From NCBI RefSeq assembly GCF_004210375.1, contig NC_134834.1, positions 155,391,290-155,455,289 on the forward strand: DNA of 64,000 bases, written 5' to 3'. The notes below the pieces were generated by a model. The model did no database searches. It saw only the letters and a list, made by a program, of their open reading frames with translations, and was not told the DNA's origin. The translations under genes and the position numbers were made by a program. The stretch comes from Tachypleus tridentatus (Eukaryota; Arthropoda; Merostomata; Xiphosura; Limulidae). Each line of letters opens with the position of its first letter. Positions within the stretch are counted from its first letter, which is position 1. Below, one piece after another: positions 61,381 through 64,000 of the stretch.

Positions 61381-61502
61381 GGCCTCCGGTAGTACAGCGG
61401 TAAGTCTACGGACTTACAACGCTAAAATAATGCGGGATTCGGTTCCCATCGGTGGGCCCAGCAGATAGCCCGATGTGGCTTTACTATAAAACAAACACAC
61501 AC
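61381..61502 (+). mobile_element. Short tRNA-headed SINE with target-site duplication
   Basis: Complete copy of the short family: head TAGTACAGCGGTAAGTCTAC (A-box region), GGGATTCGGTTCCC (B-box region), tail GCAGATAGCCCGATGTGGCT, then an A/C-rich end. An 11-bp direct repeat, TCATTTCTCAA, flanks it at 61370-61380 and 61503-61513. Confidence 0.85.
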
Positions 61503-61513
61503 TCATTTCTCAA

Positions 61514-62986
61514 AAAGAATTACGAGATTTTATTAAAATTAAACATTATTTTCATTATTTATATTATTTAGATTTAAAAATATTGAAATGAACATCATGA
61601 AACTTATAAATAAAATTTTAAAAAATTCGATAGTTTATTGAAGAAAAAAAAGAGAAAATTTTCAATATTATTCTGTCAAATAAATGAAGTCACATGCGCA
61701 GTAGATTTGCGTCATGAAATAACTGACATGCTTTAGAATCAGTACAAGTTTTCGATTAATACTTAAGCGGATCCAAAATTTCAAGGATTTTGAGCGACAC
61801 TGCGTTTGAAATATTTTGAATCGACTTTATTCTGGTGTTAAAGTTAAGTAGTTTCAATGGTACAGTTGTCGCGTCAAGATTTTGTAGGTACATTTACTGT
61901 TTATTAATGCATTTTAAGATTCTAGTATAAAGTAGATATTCCGTGTCCATAGCTCGGGTGTTCAGGCTGGAAACATAATCCAGGAGTAAAGCGTGTCTTA
62001 TTAAACACTTGGACTGAACTAACGTGCAGTGGTAGTAGTATGAGAAATTTGATGAACAGGTGAGAGTCGCTTGAAGACAGTGGTGATACACGTGGCAGAA
62101 CGTACGACAAGGCGTAACGAGGGGTAGAGTTCATAGAGAAATCAAACAAATTTTACTAACACTGTCACCATTGCACCTTAATCTTAAAAAGCTGGGTACC
62201 TATACAAATATATATATATACCAATCATTCGTCCAAACTCAACCCCTTTAGTCACGCTGTTGAATAAGTGATCGATGAAAGGAGTTGAATCCTTTGTAAA
62301 TTTTGTTAGTTTATTTTTAGTTGATTTCGATTACCACAAAGAAAATGGTTTATCGAGATCTGATTAAACTGAACCCTAATTACATTTTTAACCAAGTCTA
62401 ATCCCAGTTTCCAGGGGCAAAGGAAGGAGGTTGCAAGTTGTAAAATCTTTAAACCATTAACTAATTTCAAATCGTTTTGTTAAGCTTCTTCCAAGTATAT
62501 CGCTCATGTATTCTACATATAATTTTCAAACTAATAATGCGGTGTATATTTTGTGCTCTAACGTAGAAATAGACAAGCAATAAATTAAAATACGAAACCT
62601 ACAGTATAAAAAAGCAGGCTAATATGAAAACATGAGCAGCTGGGAAACAGATTATAAATCGTGACGTCAAATACAGATACACCATATGTTACATATATCA
62701 TATAGAGTGTGCAAGGAGATGTGCGCAGTTTCTAACATCCTCGTTAAAAGAAAACTTCAAGTTTTGTTTTGAAATCTGTGTCTCTAGTTGATTGTACACT
62801 AAAGTACACCAAACCAGAATGTCATATAGAAACGAAGCTCAGAAGTAAATATGATACGATGCACGGGTACAAAGCTTACAAAGAAATTTTGATTATTTTA
62901 TTTTGTTTTACTGTAAAACAATTTTGTTTTCTTAACTAAGGAAGAAGTTTTCATTTACTTCAGTTTTATTCACAAGAGTGTCAACA
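61514..62986. other. No feature seen
   Basis: AT-rich intergenic DNA. Overlapping minus-strand ORFs at 61894-62149 are in two frames and have no recognisable domain. A short TA run lies near 62205-62220. Confidence 0.45.
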
Positions 62987-63265
62987 CAAGGCCCGATATG
63001 GCCAGGTGGGTTAAGGTGTGCGACTCGTAACCTGAGGGTCGCGGATTTGAATACCCGTCGCACCAAACATGCTCACCATTTCAGCCATGGGGGCATTATA
63101 ATATTACGGTCAGTTCCACTATTTGTTGGTAAAAGAGTAGCCTAAGAGTTGGCGGTGGGTGGTGATGACTAGCTGTTTTCTCTCTAGTGTTACACTGCTA
63201 AATTAGGGACGGCTAGCGCAGATAGCCCTCATGTAGCTTTGCGTGAAATAAAAACAACACCAAAC
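62987..63265 (+). mobile_element. Long tRNA-derived SINE with target-site duplication
   Basis: Full-length copy with head TGGCCAGGTGGGTTAAGGTG, middle GAGTTGGCGGTGGGTGGTGA and tail AGATAGCCCTCATGTAGCTT. The 11-bp direct repeat GAGTGTCAACA lies at 62976-62986 and 63266-63276. It sits about 400 bp upstream of the TRIM9 start codon. Confidence 0.9.
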
Positions 63266-63276
63266 GAGTGTCAACA

Positions 63277-63670
63277 TATATTTATTATCACATAATTATA
63301 TTACAACCAAGGTCAGAATGAGAAAAACAACATAAACTACAACATAACCATTCCATATTACAGTTATTAATCGAAGAATTTGTTCAGTGAATAATTTTGG
63401 ATATAATAGTTCTTTGTCAAACACTTTTCGTTCTTATACTACAGAGAAAGACTGTGACTTAAACAGTCAAGAGTTGTGAAAGCGAAAAGGTAAAGTTGCT
63501 TGCACGCACTGTATCTGGGCAACGGTAGTAACACAGTGCGCATGCTCCATTCAACGCTAGGGGAGACTTGCGTATCTTGGCAGTAACTCCAAATGTGAAG
63601 ATGTACCGGTCCCGCGTGTGAGCGTCATTTACTGCTCTGCAAATGCAGAGTCGAGATTCAAGAGCTCCAG
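63277..63670 (+). promoter_or_regulatory. Putative TRIM9 promoter / 5' UTR with upstream ORFs
   Basis: GC and CpG rise from about 63480, as expected near a start of transcription; no TATA box is seen. If transcribed, the leader holds three upstream ATGs. ATGTGA at 63593-63598 is a start-stop element. MYRSRV lies at 63601-63621. A 19-codon ORF from 63643 to 63702 overlaps the TRIM9 start out of frame. Such an arrangement usually lowers translation of the main ORF. The transcription start is not known. Confidence 0.4.
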
Positions 63671-64000
63671 ATGGAAGAAGAGTTGAAGTGCCCTGCGTGT
63701 AAACACCTTTTCAAGAATCCGGTTCTACTACCTTGTTGCCACTCTCTTTGCCTAAACTGTGCTCTTCAGAACCAGCAGCCAGCTCAGCACCTTCAGCCAC
63801 CGTCAGACGACAGTGACAGCACAGCAGACTATCCCGACGGGGACAAACTGAGTCTAGTGAGTGAAACCGATAGCGGAGTGGTGTGTAACAGCCGGCCGAG
63901 TAGCTATGTCGGAACCCCTAACCTCATGTTTCCCCCTCTCCAGAGCAGCTCCTTGTCTCTGGGCTGTCCTGTCTGCCAGAAGGTGGTCTATTTCGATGAA
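63671..64000 (+). CDS. TRIM9: TRIM9/TRIM67-type E3 ubiquitin ligase, N-terminal part (cut by window end)
   Basis: An open frame of 110 codons runs to the window edge without a stop. It starts [20 protein letters not shown], then [12 protein letters not shown]: the first half of a C3HC4 RING finger. A loop rich in Ser, Asp and Gln follows, containing [12 protein letters not shown], then [14 protein letters not shown], the last RING cysteine pair. The long insertion inside the RING and the 'DK(L/M)SLxSExDSG' motif are hallmarks of the TRIM9/TRIM67 (class I, C-I) subfamily. In this family B-boxes, a coiled coil, a COS box, FN3 and SPRY domains follow, outside the window. These ligases act in neurons, in netrin/DCC-dependent axon guidance and branching. 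The start is chosen by the conserved MEEELKCP; codon use is GC-richer than the surroundings. TRIM67 is the alternative name. Confidence 0.93.
   Translation, partial: MEEELKCPACKHLFKNPVLLPCCHSLCLNCALQNQQPAQHLQPPSDDSDSTADYPDGDKLSLVSETDSGVVCNSRPSSYVGTPNLMFPPLQSSSLSLGCPVCQKVVYFDE

Noticed and set aside
61894-62149. Overlapping minus-strand ORFs of 65 and 75 codons
   Set aside because: Two frames are open over the same DNA with no motif, splice context or codon signal to favour either.
62976-62990. SINE target site GAGTGTCAACA resembles the satellite monomer start
   Set aside because: The match continues only as far as CAA before the SINE, and the other side of the insertion (TATATTT) is not satellite. 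Chance is likely in A-rich DNA.

Overview
The window looks like nuclear DNA of an arthropod, most likely a horseshoe crab or a related chelicerate. Introns are long and AT-rich, two conserved animal genes are visible as split exons, and several copies of a tRNA-headed SINE are present of a kind I associate with horseshoe crab genomes. The species call is inference from repeat style; no marker settles it. There is no prokaryotic operon structure.

Layout. (1) 1-28422: the 5' part of a plus-strand syntaxin-6 (STX6-type Qc-SNARE) gene. Coding exons lie at 3600-3634, 24523-24692 and 28328-28422. They join in frame into 100 residues of the N-terminal syntaxin-6 domain. Intron 1 (about 21 kb) is full of transposon remains: a DIRS-like RT fragment, CR1-like LINE pieces on the minus strand, two long decayed copies of an RNase H-bearing non-LTR retrotransposon in tandem, and a Penelope-like RT flanked by long inverted arms. 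(2) 28423-31481: intron or intergenic DNA ending in a decayed DIRS-like element. (3) 31482-31981: an assembly gap of 500 N. (4) 31982-52472: a 20.5-kb tandem array of a 24-bp satellite monomer with clear higher-order organisation. (5) 52473-63276: repeat-rich DNA with a minus-strand exon-like ORF, two minisatellites, a deleted mariner transposon and several SINEs. (6) 63277-64000: the 5' end of a plus-strand TRIM9/TRIM67-type E3 ubiquitin ligase gene, cut by the window edge.

How it fits together. The only clear host coding capacity is STX6 (endosome/trans-Golgi vesicle fusion) and TRIM9 (neuronal E3 ligase); nothing links them functionally. The rest of STX6 was not found between exon 3 and TRIM9. 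The 500-N gap and the satellite sit where the remaining exons would be expected, so gene continuity across this scaffold is doubtful. Many apparent long ORFs between 32 and 52.4 kb are by-products of a monomer length divisible by three and are not genes.

The most interesting material is the higher-order satellite, the sharing of a 3' tail between the SINEs and the resident LINEs, a minisatellite that seems to have grown out of a SINE fragment, an inverted-arm Penelope-like element, and nested upstream ORFs before TRIM9.
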